Shown piece after piece: positions 1-6,892 of a DNA stretch of 64,000 nucleotides. The stretch is taken from positions 124,001 through 188,000 of the forward strand of contig NZ_JACIJE010000003.1 in assembly GCF_014199195.1 (NCBI RefSeq). The letters run 5' to 3'. Position 1 is the stretch's first letter. Each line of letters opens with the position of its first letter. The position numbers and the translations under genes were made by a program. The DNA is from Neoroseomonas alkaliterrae. GTDB taxonomy: Bacteria > Pseudomonadota > Alphaproteobacteria > Acetobacterales > Acetobacteraceae. A model generated the notes under the pieces. It worked only from the letters and a program-made list of their open reading frames with translations, did not search any database and was not told the origin of the DNA.

Positions 1-387
1 GAAGAAGGGCGGAAAGGCGCTCTCGTCCGGGCGGAACACGTAAGTCAGCGCGACCGATTCGGCGTCGGTGAAGAGCCGGTCCTCCTGGATGCGGTAGACG
101 ATGCCGCGCGCGCGCCCCGCCGTGCCGGCCGAGAGGGCGCGCAGGAAGCCCGCGGGAAGCTGGAAGGCATGCGCGAAATCCGCGCGCGGCACGGCCGAGA
201 GGCGCGGCAGCGCCGCCTGCGCGGTGGCGAAGGACCAGGGATGGGCGGAGAGCAGCGCGTCGCGGGTGCCGGGATAGAGATTGGCCGCGACTTCGGCCTC
301 GGCCGTGCCCTCGTCGAGCGAGGCGACCGGCTGCGCGCCGATCCTGAGCAGCGCGCGCGAGCAGAGCGCGAGGGCGGAGAGCGCCAT
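1..387 (-). CDS. T7-like tail tubular protein A (gp11-like), C-terminus outside window
   Basis: The 129 codons from the ATG at 387 down to the window edge read as the N-terminus of a podoviral tail-tube / head-tail adaptor protein. Residues 1-50 contain ALCSRALLRIGAQPVASLD and a short helical stretch ending in AHPWSFA, the pattern remembered for tail tubular protein A of T7-like phages and prophages. It lies directly downstream of the capsid gene (75 bases), the same order as gene 10 then gene 11 in T7. The 3' part is missing, so completeness cannot be judged. The assignment rests on sequence resemblance plus gene order. Confidence 0.7.
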   Translation of the reverse strand, partial: MALSALALCSRALLRIGAQPVASLDEGTAEAEVAANLYPGTRDALLSAHPWSFATAQAALPRLSAVPRADFAHAFQLPAGFLRALSAGTAGRARGIVYRIQEDRLFTDAESVALTYVFRPDESAFPPFF

Positions 388-462
388 CGGTGGGAAACTC
401 CTGGTTGTCGCGGGAGAAGGCAGGGTGTGCCGGGGGAGGACGCCCCTCCCCCGGCCGCGCCG

Positions 463-1296
463 TCACTCCTTGGCGCGCATGCGCACGACGCCCGCCGGGT
501 CGATCATCACCGCGCCCTGGGACATCATGTTGTTCACGAAGTGCGCGGCGCGGTCGCCGTGCCAGGTGATGTCGGTCACCACCTCGCTCGCCACCGCATG
601 GCCGATCGCCGTCTTGTGGTAGAAGTAGCAGTAGCGCAGCGTGCCCGCCTTGGTCAGGCCGGAATGCGGCATCCACAGCGCGCCGAGCCAGCGTTTGGCT
701 TGCGTGCCCTTCCACGGCAGCGCGTCGTCGCCCACGTAGTCGGCGCGCGCGAACTCGTCGATCGAGAGCAGCTCGCTCCACTGCTTCCAGCCGACCACGG
801 CGAAGCGGTTGCCGTCGTCGGGCACGTCGGCCGCGCCGAGCATCTCGAAGGCCATCAGCACCTTCTGCCGGGTCAGCCCGTCATTGTCGGTCAGGCCGGT
901 GCCGGTGCCGGTCGCCTCCGCGGTGGCGGTGTCGAGGGCGGCGACGATCAGCTCGTCCGTCTTGCGCCCCAGCGCATAGGCGCCGGCATTGGCGATGACG
1001 GTGCGCTCGTCGATGTTGGACTTGATCTCGTCGAGCCGGTCGATCCACTCGCCCGCGTAGTAGTCCTGCAGGAAGCACTCGGCGTTCGAGTATTCGAGGT
1101 TCATCACCGGCACGACGCCGTTGCGCGCCTTGGCCGCGGCCGTGCCCTTGCCGACGCGCGGGAAGATGGTGGAGGCGCCCTTGACGCCCGTCTTGGAGCG
1201 CACGGTGGGGCGCAGCTTGCTGCCCTGGCGCTGGTAGGCCTCGGCGACCTCGGCCTCGAACTGCTTCACGAAGGCCTGCTCGATGGTGCCCGACAT
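463..1296 (-). CDS. phage major capsid protein (T7-like)
   Basis: A 277-residue protein beginning MSGTIEQAFVKQF. It has no signal peptide and no membrane segment, with composition typical of a soluble shell protein. The blocks around DYYAGEWIDRLDEIKSNID and HFVNNMMSQGAVMID, and the alanine-rich centre, resemble capsid proteins of podoviral prophages in Alphaproteobacteria; the type is non-HK97-annotated and T7 gp10-like. A good ribosome site (AAAGGAAA) lies 7 bases before the ATG. It follows scaffold and portal genes and precedes a tail-tube gene, so position strongly supports the call. A 13-bp-stem hairpin lies in the 243-base gap upstream. Confidence 0.82.
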   Translation of the reverse strand: MSGTIEQAFVKQFEAEVAEAYQRQGSKLRPTVRSKTGVKGASTIFPRVGKGTAAAKARNGVVPVMNLEYSNAECFLQDYYAGEWIDRLDEIKSNIDERTVIANAGAYALGRKTDELIVAALDTATAEATGTGTGLTDNDGLTRQKVLMAFEMLGAADVPDDGNRFAVVGWKQWSELLSIDEFARADYVGDDALPWKGTQAKRWLGALWMPHSGLTKAGTLRYCYFYHKTAIGHAVASEVVTDITWHGDRAAHFVNNMMSQGAVMIDPAGVVRMRAKE

Positions 1297-1539
1297 GCGG
1301 GTTTCCTTTCATGCGATGGGTGCGGGGGATGCGCCGCGCTCCGGTTGGCCGCGAGCGGGCCGGGCGGGGACGCGGCCCGCGCGCCGGAGGGCCGGTTCTG
1401 CGCGGGCGGGAACGGACGGGGCGGGCGGCGCTGCCTCTCTGCGGCGCGCCGCCCGCCCCCGGGCCTCCGCGCGGTCACGCGCGGGGCCGCCGGCGGGGCG
1501 AGCCGAGGGGGAGGCGCTCAAGCCCCGCCGGAAGGCGGA
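1297..1539. other. capsid-scaffold intergenic region with strong hairpin
   Basis: These 243 bases between the scaffold and capsid genes hold no convincing gene; open frames here are short and arginine/proline-rich in the way GC-rich noncoding DNA gives. The notable element is a perfect 13-bp inverted repeat (1418-1430 with 1447-1459, 16-base loop). There is no U-run after it on the transcribed minus strand, so it may be a processing or attenuation structure that raises capsid mRNA relative to upstream genes rather than a full terminator. That role is inference. Confidence 0.5.
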
Positions 1540-2277
1540 TCAGCCGCCGACCAGGCGGCGGAAGCCGTCGGTCACGCGGCGGACGAACTCGGGCTCGCGC
1601 GTGCGCCAATAGCGCGGGTCGCGCATCATCGCGCGCAGCTCCGCCTCGTCGGCGGCCGACGGCGCATCGGCGCGGCGGGCGAGGCCCGGCTCCTTGCCCT
1701 CCATCATCCGGTGCAGCGCGATCACGCCCTCGGCGGTGGTGGAGAGCGCCTCCATCACCGGCGGCGGCAGGTTGGCGCGGCCCCAGGCGGCGATCTGCGC
1801 GGCGATGCGGCGGAATCGCTCCTCGCCGCCGAAATGCTCGCGCAGCTTCTCGACCTGGCGCTCGGCCTCGAACTGCGAGGCGGCCTCGGCGATCAGCGGC
1901 AGCAGGCGCTCGGCGGCGAGGTCGTAGACGAGCTGCGCCTGGGCGCAGGTGAAGCCGGCCTCGTGCAGGCGGCGGTTCACCTCGTCATCGGCGCCGCACA
2001 GCTCGTGCTTCGGCTCGATGCGGTAGCCGTCGGGGCCGTCGGGCACGCCGATCGCGCGGCGGAAGCGGATGCGCTCCTCCTCCGGCGCGTCCTCGCCCGG
2101 GGGCGAGAGGCGCTGCGAGAGGCGCTTCTCGAGCTCGCGATAGGACTTCAGCAGCGCCTCCACGCGGATCGCGCTCGCCTCCTCGTCCCAGAACTTCTCG
2201 GGCACGTCGTCCGGGCGCGCACCCTTCCTCGGCGCGGCGGCCTCGGCCAGCGCGGTCTCCAGCAGGTCCTCGGGCAT
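1540..2277 (-). CDS. phage scaffolding / capsid assembly protein
   Basis: A 245-residue acidic, helix-rich protein with a charged central region (residues about 125-165, QFEAERQVEKLREHF) likely to form a coiled coil. Residues 24-60 carry VPEKFWDEEASAIRVEALLKS, a motif common at the N-terminus of podoviral scaffold proteins (PEKFWD...). It sits between portal and capsid genes, the T7 gp8-gp9-gp10 order, with only 7 bases between the portal stop and this ATG. Its expected role is to template procapsid assembly and then leave the shell. Function is inferred from motif and order. Confidence 0.75.
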   Translation of the reverse strand: MPEDLLETALAEAAAPRKGARPDDVPEKFWDEEASAIRVEALLKSYRELEKRLSQRLSPPGEDAPEEERIRFRRAIGVPDGPDGYRIEPKHELCGADDEVNRRLHEAGFTCAQAQLVYDLAAERLLPLIAEAASQFEAERQVEKLREHFGGEERFRRIAAQIAAWGRANLPPPVMEALSTTAEGVIALHRMMEGKEPGLARRADAPSAADEAELRAMMRDPRYWRTREPEFVRRVTDGFRRLVGG

Positions 2278-2284
2278 GAGGGGC

Positions 2285-3688
2285 TCACTCCTTCTCGGGG
2301 TTTGCGGGGGGGTTCAGCACCTCGGCCGGCGCGGAGAGCGTCCGGCCGAGCCAGCGGGCGGCGGCGGGCAGGTCCACCTGGGCGATCGCCTCGGGACCCA
2401 TGGCGCGCACCGCCTGCAGGAACAGCAGGGTGTTCGCCGCATCGGCACGGCCCTGCACCTGCGCGAGCGGGCTGCGGTAGCGCAGCACCGCCTCGCGCCC
2501 GTCGAGCAGCAGCGGCGGGATCTCCCCGCGCCGGCGCAGGATGGCGAGGCAGCGCGCCACCAGCGGCGTCAGCAGCTCGGCCTGCAGCCGGCCATAGGTC
2601 GCACCCAGCAGCCGCGCGGTCTGCGCCGAGCGTTCGAGCACCTCGGTCGCCGTCATGTGGTCCTCGCGCTGCGGGCCCAGCCGGTCGGCGAGCAGCGCGC
2701 CGCGGATGCGCGCGCGCAGGTCGTTCAGCACGAGCTGCGAGACGTCGAAATTCCCCGGCGCGGCCAGCGGCGTCAGCCCCGAGGATCCCGGCGCCTTGGG
2801 GATGATCGCCCCGGGTTCGAGCCGCACCGTCGCCGGGTTCAGCACGCCGTCGTCATCGGCCTGCCAGATGCCCGTCGCGGCGATGGAGGCGTTCTTGAGC
2901 ACCAGCTCCACCACCTTGTTGGCGGTGCGGATGTCGGGCAGCGCCTTGGCGACCGGCCCGCGGCCATAGACCTCGCCGGGCGCCTTGAGCCAGCGGAAGG
3001 CGATGAAGGGGCTTTCGGCGAAGCGGCCCTCGGCGAGCACCTCCGGCCCGCGCTCCCCGGCGAGGACGGCCATGAAGCGGTAGCCGGCGCGGTCGGGCCA
3101 GACCGCCTCGATCACGCGGTGCCGCGGCGCCTCGCTCTCCTCGGCAGCAGGCGCGGGCGCCGCCGGGTAGCGCGCGCGCAGCGCCGCATCGCTCAGCCGC
3201 GCGGCGCGGAACACGGTGTCGAGCCGGCCCGAGGGGCCCTCCTCGAGCACCGCCTCGCGCAGCGGCACGGCGGTGAAGCGCAGCGCGGAGGGCTCGCCCA
3301 CGGGCGCCTCCTCGACCAGCAACAGGCCGGTGCCGGCCACGACCAGGTCGAGGAAGCCCTGATGCATCTCGAGCGCGAAGTTGGAGCGGTCGAGATGCCC
3401 CTGCAGCACCTCCGCCGCATCCTCGAGCGCCACGGCGGCGGCCGTGTCGCCGTCCACAGCGCGCGAGGGGGCAAGGCCGAACCAGCGCGACCAGGGCGGG
3501 GTCAGCTCGGCGAGCAGGGAGGCGGCGAGCTGCTCGGCCGCATCCGCCGCCGTGGCGTCGAACAGCGCGACGCGCCCGCCGGTCGCGGGCGGCAGCACGT
3601 GGTCGTAACAGTCCTGCCACAGCGCCTCCTGGGCGCGGCGGGCATCGAGGGCGCGGGCGTGGCGCGCCAGGATCTCCTCGGGGCTCAT
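2285..3688 (-). CDS. phage portal (head-to-tail connecting) protein
   Basis: A 467-residue protein of the T7 gp8 / head-tail connector family. It opens with MSPEEILARHARALDARRA and keeps family landmarks such as LTPPWSRWFGL (about residues 63-73), a GTGLLLVEEAP block, a YGRGPVAKALPDI block, and FDVSQLVLNDLRARIRGALL followed by MTATEVLERS near residue 360. The frame is open a further 79 codons upstream, but that extension is low-complexity Pro/Arg/Ala. The ATG at 3688 follows the stop of the preceding small gene by 4 bases and is the natural start. Length is slightly below the usual 500-550 residues. Confidence 0.85.
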   Translation of the reverse strand: MSPEEILARHARALDARRAQEALWQDCYDHVLPPATGGRVALFDATAADAAEQLAASLLAELTPPWSRWFGLAPSRAVDGDTAAAVALEDAAEVLQGHLDRSNFALEMHQGFLDLVVAGTGLLLVEEAPVGEPSALRFTAVPLREAVLEEGPSGRLDTVFRAARLSDAALRARYPAAPAPAAEESEAPRHRVIEAVWPDRAGYRFMAVLAGERGPEVLAEGRFAESPFIAFRWLKAPGEVYGRGPVAKALPDIRTANKVVELVLKNASIAATGIWQADDDGVLNPATVRLEPGAIIPKAPGSSGLTPLAAPGNFDVSQLVLNDLRARIRGALLADRLGPQREDHMTATEVLERSAQTARLLGATYGRLQAELLTPLVARCLAILRRRGEIPPLLLDGREAVLRYRSPLAQVQGRADAANTLLFLQAVRAMGPEAIAQVDLPAAARWLGRTLSAPAEVLNPPANPEKE

Positions 3689-3692
3689 CGGC

Positions 3693-3929
3693 TCACTCCC
3701 CCAGCAGCGACTTGCGCGTCGCGGCGAAGTCGGCGCTGGCGCCGAGCAGCCCGCGGGCGGAGGTGGCGATGGTCCCGCCCAGGCCGCGGCGGGCGCGCTC
3801 GCGCGCCTCGACGCGGGAGGCGGCGGCGACGTCCTCGGCGGCCTGCGCCGGGCTGGCGGCCGGCGCGGGCGCCGGCGCCGGCGGGGGCGCGATGACGACA
3901 GGCTTCGGGGCACGGAACAGGCCACCCAT
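3693..3929 (-). CDS. small phage protein upstream of portal
   Basis: A 78-residue protein. Residues 1-45 are proline/alanine-rich, beginning MGGLFRAPKPVV, and a basic C-terminal part contains RRGLGGTIATSARGLLG and ends KSLLGE. Small proteins with an MG.LF.PK start and a terminal RK.LLG motif are regularly found just before the portal gene in podoviral prophages; no biochemical function is known to me. It ends 4 bases before the portal start, so the two are probably translated together. It is the first gene after the intrinsic terminator at 3992-4030. Confidence 0.65.
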   Translation of the reverse strand: MGGLFRAPKPVVIAPPPAPAPAPAASPAQAAEDVAAASRVEARERARRGLGGTIATSARGLLGASADFAATRKSLLGE

Positions 3930-3984
3930 GCGCGCGCGGCTCCTCTCGGTTGTCTCGGGTCACGCCCTCCCGCTCGCGCAGCCC

Positions 3985-4034
3985 GAAAAGCCCGCGGGCC
4001 CGCCCTCCGGTGAGGAGGACGGGCCCGCGGCAGG
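3985..4034 (-). terminator. intrinsic terminator inside the phage cassette
   Basis: On the minus strand a long GC-rich stem (3992-4008 pairing with 4014-4030, one mismatch, 5-base loop GGTGA on the plus strand) is followed by CTTTTC. It lies about 75 bases downstream of the 144-residue gene and before the small pre-portal gene. It therefore splits the two leading genes from the structural block unless antitermination or a second promoter operates. Confidence 0.7.
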
Positions 4035-4104
4035 TTCGGATGGGAACGGGAGGAAGGCCGCCGGGCGCACCTCGCCCCTTGGCGAGGGGATTGATACGGC
4101 AGGC

Positions 4105-4539
4105 TCAGCCCGCCGTCAAGACTTTTTTCCTATCCTCGCGAAGAATCTTCCGAAGCCCGAGGAACAGCCCGAAGGGCGTCACCGCGAAGGGCGCCCCGGC
4201 ACCGAGCAGGGCGCGGCACAGCCCCACGCAGCTCTGCGGCAGCAGCGGCGGCAGCCGGCGCGCCCGCACCGGCCCCGGCGCGAAGGGGCCGAGCACGGCA
4301 AGCCCCGCCCGGGCGTAGAAGCCCGGAAGGTCGTAGCCCGCGGGCACGGCGAGCCGCGCCACCAGCAGCCGGCCCGAGAGCGGTTCCACCACCGTCCAGC
4401 CCGCCTCGTCGCGCAGCGCGGCGAAGCAGTGGCGGAAGCCGCGGCGCAGCAGGCGCAGCCAGGGCTGGTCGGCCTCGCCTCCGAAGGCGATCCAGACCTC
4501 CTGCGGCGCCCCGCGCGCCGCCCTCAGCCGCGGCGTCAC
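4105..4539 (-). CDS. conserved prophage protein, possible permuted papain-like fold
   Basis: A 144-residue protein starting at a GTG (4539) that overlaps the stop of the preceding gene as GTGA. A longer open frame to 4722 exists, but it overlaps the upstream gene and is low complexity. Visible blocks are WLRLLRRGFRHCFAALRDE near residues 28-46 and LLPQSCVGLCRALLGAG near residue 110. Proteins of this type recur next to podoviral structural genes in Alphaproteobacteria. A conserved His followed far downstream by a Cys at a helix start resembles circularly permuted NlpC/P60-like (LRAT-like) enzymes. That enzymatic idea is speculative. Confidence 0.55.
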   Translation of the reverse strand: MTPRLRAARGAPQEVWIAFGGEADQPWLRLLRRGFRHCFAALRDEAGWTVVEPLSGRLLVARLAVPAGYDLPGFYARAGLAVLGPFAPGPVRARRLPPLLPQSCVGLCRALLGAGAPFAVTPFGLFLGLRKILREDRKKVLTAG

Positions 4540-4910
4540 GCCACGATCCCCTTCACGCGCAGCGGCCATTCCAGGCGGTTCATCGCCTCGCGCCACTGCG
4601 CCGCGTCCAGCCGCTCGGCGGGGTAGCGCGGGTCGGGCGCGCAGCCCCGCTCGCCCCAGACGCGCATCACGCGGGCATGGATCAGGTCGATGCGCCGCTG
4701 GCGATAGAGCCGGTCGAGGCACCTGATCACGTCATCCGGCTCGCAGGGCCGCAGCTTCTCGCCGCGCCCGGCGGCGACGCGCGCGCCGTCCCGCCGGGCG
4801 ATCAGCGCGGCCATGGTCCAGAGCCAGGCCTCCTCGGCCGAGCGGAAGGGCTCGGCGGCGGCGAGGCTGGCGAAACGGGGGGCGTGGGCGGCGCGGGGGG
4901 CGGGTCGCAT
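4536..4910 (-). CDS. conserved prophage protein, first gene after the SOS box
   Basis: A 124-residue protein from the ATG at 4910. An upstream in-frame ATG at 4973 would start inside the regulatory region and is rejected. The recognisable core is SAEEAWLWTMAALIARRDGAR, followed by CEPDDVIRCLDRLYRQRRID, and a C-terminal LRVKGIV. I recall the same core at the head of podoviral structural cassettes in alphaproteobacterial genomes, with no assigned function. It is mainly helical with no membrane segment. Its stop overlaps the next start (GTGA), so both genes are probably translated as a unit and share the promoter next to the LexA-type box. Confidence 0.6.
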   Translation of the reverse strand: MRPAPRAAHAPRFASLAAAEPFRSAEEAWLWTMAALIARRDGARVAAGRGEKLRPCEPDDVIRCLDRLYRQRRIDLIHARVMRVWGERGCAPDPRYPAERLDAAQWREAMNRLEWPLRVKGIVA

Positions 4911-4931
4911 GGGCGGTCTCGCGTCTGGGGT

Positions 4932-4946
4932 GAACAATACAAGAAC
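4932..4946 (-). promoter_or_regulatory. LexA/SOS box of alphaproteobacterial type
   Basis: The plus strand reads GAAC-N7-GAAC (GTTCTTGTATTGTTC on the minus strand). This is the direct-repeat operator known for LexA in Alphaproteobacteria. It lies 22 bases upstream of the first phage-cassette gene and about 145 bases upstream of the divergent S24 regulator. The match of all eight conserved bases and the exact spacing are seen directly; control by LexA is inferred. Confidence 0.7.
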
Positions 4947-4974
4947 ATTAACCGCCCGGGTTGCGCCGCGCAAG
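4946..4974 (-). promoter_or_regulatory. candidate promoter of the phage cassette
   Basis: On the minus strand, CTTGCG (4974-4969), a 17-base spacer and TTAATG (4951-4946) loosely match the alphaproteobacterial housekeeping promoter CTTGAC-N17-CTATAT. If correct, transcription would start inside or just after the LexA-type box, where bound repressor would block it. The match is partial, so this is a weak call. Confidence 0.35.
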
Positions 4975-5090
4975 ACGGAAAAGGAAGATAGACCTATTGC
5001 CTTCCGACACGAAGCCTAGGATGTTCTGCCCAGGACGCCCACCGCATCTGGATTCGCGTCCTGACCCGCCCCCATCGGGACAGCAGAACC

Positions 5091-5741
5091 ATGCGGCACG
5101 ACGACATCTGGCGCGCGCTCGACGCCCTCGCTGCGGAACACGGCCTTTCGGCCTCGGGCCTCGCCCGCAAGGCCGGGCTCGACCCCACCGCCTTCAACCC
5201 CTCCAAGCGCGTCGGCGCCGATGGCCGGGCCCGCTGGCCCTCGACCGAGAGCATCGCCAAGGTGCTCGATGCCGTCGGGCGCAGCATCGACGACTTCGCG
5301 AGCCTCGTCTCCGGCGTGCCCGCGCTCTCGCGCGGCAGCAGCCGCACCGGCGCGGGCCGCCGCATCCCGCTGATCGGCCTCGCCCAGGCCGGCGGGGACG
5401 GATACTTCGATGATGGCGGCTATCCGGTCGGCGGCTCCTGGGACGAGATCTCGCTGCCCGATATCGGCGACCCCAACGCCTATGCGCTCGAGATCTCCGG
5501 CGAGAGCATGGAGCCGGTCTTCCGCGACGGCGATGTCGTCATCGTCTCCCCCGCCGCCCCGGTGCGCCGCGGCGACCGCGTGGTGGTGCGCACCGCAAAG
5601 GGCGAGGTCATGGCCAAGGAACTGCGGCGCCAGTCGGCCAAGCGGATCGAACTCGCCAGCCTCAACCCGGCGCATCCCTCCTACAGTTTCGAACTGCCGG
5701 AGATCGCCTGGATGCACCGCATCGTCTGGGCGAGCCAGTAG
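5091..5741 (+). CDS. HTH / S24-family regulator (LexA/CI-like)
   Basis: A 216-residue protein. Residues 1-75 are a helix-turn-helix domain (MRHDDIWRALDAL, SGLARKAGLDPTAFNPSKR). Residues about 90-216 are an S24 peptidase-like domain with a possible Ala-Gly cleavage site (IGLAQAGG), catalytic Ser in SGESMEP and catalytic Lys in VMAKEL. Homologues with the same DPTAFNPSKR motif are chromosomal genes in many Rhizobiales and Rhodospirillales, so it need not be the repressor of the adjacent phage genes. It is divergent from the phage cassette across 180 bases that contain the LexA-type box. A role in DNA-damage-linked derepression is plausible but unproven. Confidence 0.8.
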   Translation: MRHDDIWRALDALAAEHGLSASGLARKAGLDPTAFNPSKRVGADGRARWPSTESIAKVLDAVGRSIDDFASLVSGVPALSRGSSRTGAGRRIPLIGLAQAGGDGYFDDGGYPVGGSWDEISLPDIGDPNAYALEISGESMEPVFRDGDVVIVSPAAPVRRGDRVVVRTAKGEVMAKELRRQSAKRIELASLNPAHPSYSFELPEIAWMHRIVWASQ

Positions 5742-5748
5742 CGCGCCG

Positions 5749-6855
5749 CTACGCCATTCCGCCCCGCGCCGAGACCGGCCACAGGCACTCGACCCGCCCC
5801 TTCCGCACGCCGACATACCAGTCGTAGCGATCCACCGTCGGGTCGCAATGCCCGGGGATCAGCCGCAGCTTCTCGCCCAGCGCCGGTGGTGCGCCGTCCT
5901 CGATCAGGATCTTGCCGTGCTCGTCCGAGGCGCCGGCATAGCGCAGCCCCGGCCGCCCCCACACGCCGGGCATGCCGGAATCCACCGCCACCCCCTTATG
6001 CCCGCAATCCACCACCGCGACGCCCGGCGTCGCGCGGCTCATCACCTGCGCCAGCACGAACAGCGCGTGGCGGAAGGGCGGCGCGTCGTCGTTCCGTGCA
6101 TAGTCCATGTCCATGAAGGCGTAGGACCCGGCCTGGATCTCGGTATAGACGCCGCTCGCCGCCTCGTGGCGGAAGGTGCCGGTGCCGGCGCCGCCGACGA
6201 TCGGGCATTCGAGGCCGCGCTGCTTCAACTGCTCCACCGTCCGGCGCGCCCGCGTTGCTGCTTCCGCGATGGCCGCCGCGCGCCCTTCGGGCGAGCGGAT
6301 GTGCTGCGCGGTGCCGTGATAGGCCTGCAGCCCGCCGAAGACGAGGTGCCTGCTCGCCGCGATGCGCTCTGCCAGCGCCACCGTGGGCGGGCCGTGTTCC
6401 ACGCCGGCGCGGCCCATGCCGACATCGATCTCCACCAGCACCGGCAGCCGCACGCCGGCCGCATCCGCCGCCTGCTCGGCAAGCGCGACCTGTTCGGCAT
6501 CGTCCACGCACAGCCCCACCTTGCACAGCCGTGCGAGTGCGGCGAGGCGCGCGATCTTGCGCGGGCTCACCACCTGGTTCGTCACCAGCACGTCCGGAAT
6601 GCCGCCCCAGGCCAAGGCCTCCGCCTCCGCCACCTTCTGCACGCATTGCCCGACGGCGCCGCGCGCCATCTGCAGCTTCGCGATCACGGCCGATTTGTGC
6701 GTCTTGGCATGCGCCCGCAGCCTCGCCCCCGTGGGCGCCAGCAGCGCGGCCATGGTGTCGAGGTTGTGCTCGAAGGCATCGAGGTCGAGCAGCAGCGCGG
6801 GCGTGTCCACCTCCTCCTCGCGCATGCCGGGTTCGGCGGGCGGCGGCTGCAGCAT
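5749..6855 (-). CDS. DSD1-family PLP enzyme (D-threonine / 3-hydroxy-D-aspartate aldolase-like)
   Basis: A 368-residue cytosolic alanine-racemase-fold enzyme. The N-terminal barrel holds LRAHAKTHKS with the likely PLP lysine at residue 51. Later blocks are EIDVGMGRAGV, GLQAYHGTAQH and GGAGTGTF (phosphate binding). Near residue 336 the metal-binding motif HCDPT supplies a His and an Asp ligand as in D-threonine aldolase. It would cleave D-beta-hydroxy amino acids to glycine and an aldehyde; D-serine dehydratase activity is the main alternative. It ends 7 bases from the convergent S24 gene and is divergent from the amine oxidase gene, 37 bases away. Confidence 0.8.
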   Translation of the reverse strand: MLQPPPAEPGMREEEVDTPALLLDLDAFEHNLDTMAALLAPTGARLRAHAKTHKSAVIAKLQMARGAVGQCVQKVAEAEALAWGGIPDVLVTNQVVSPRKIARLAALARLCKVGLCVDDAEQVALAEQAADAAGVRLPVLVEIDVGMGRAGVEHGPPTVALAERIAASRHLVFGGLQAYHGTAQHIRSPEGRAAAIAEAATRARRTVEQLKQRGLECPIVGGAGTGTFRHEAASGVYTEIQAGSYAFMDMDYARNDDAPPFRHALFVLAQVMSRATPGVAVVDCGHKGVAVDSGMPGVWGRPGLRYAGASDEHGKILIEDGAPPALGEKLRLIPGHCDPTVDRYDWYVGVRKGRVECLWPVSARGGMA

Positions 6856-6892
6856 GGTTCATCCCTTCTCCTTGCCGCGGCATGATGCGGCG

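Noticed and set aside
169..2805. An 878-codon open frame on the plus strand over the phage genes
   Set aside because: It is an antisense shadow: Arg/Gly/Ala/His-rich, no domain, and lies opposite clear portal, scaffold and capsid genes. Long shadows are expected at this GC content.
1..4910. A classical RcGTA-type gene transfer agent cluster
   Set aside because: RcGTA uses an HK97-like capsid and siphovirus-like tail genes; here the portal, scaffold and capsid are T7-like.
4911..5090. Phage attachment site or tRNA at the cassette border
   Set aside because: No tRNA cloverleaf or direct repeat is visible; the 180 bases hold only the LexA-type box, a candidate promoter and the leader of the S24 gene.
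5091..5741. The S24 protein as dedicated CI repressor of the adjacent phage genes
   Set aside because: Its DPTAFNPSKR-type HTH is found in chromosomal genes of many Alphaproteobacteria without a phage neighbour, so adjacency alone is not enough.
6841..6892. Earlier start for the amine oxidase at an in-frame ATG near 6854
   Set aside because: It would overlap the divergent aldolase start and adds residues unlike the family; the Rossmann motif is correctly placed from 6893.
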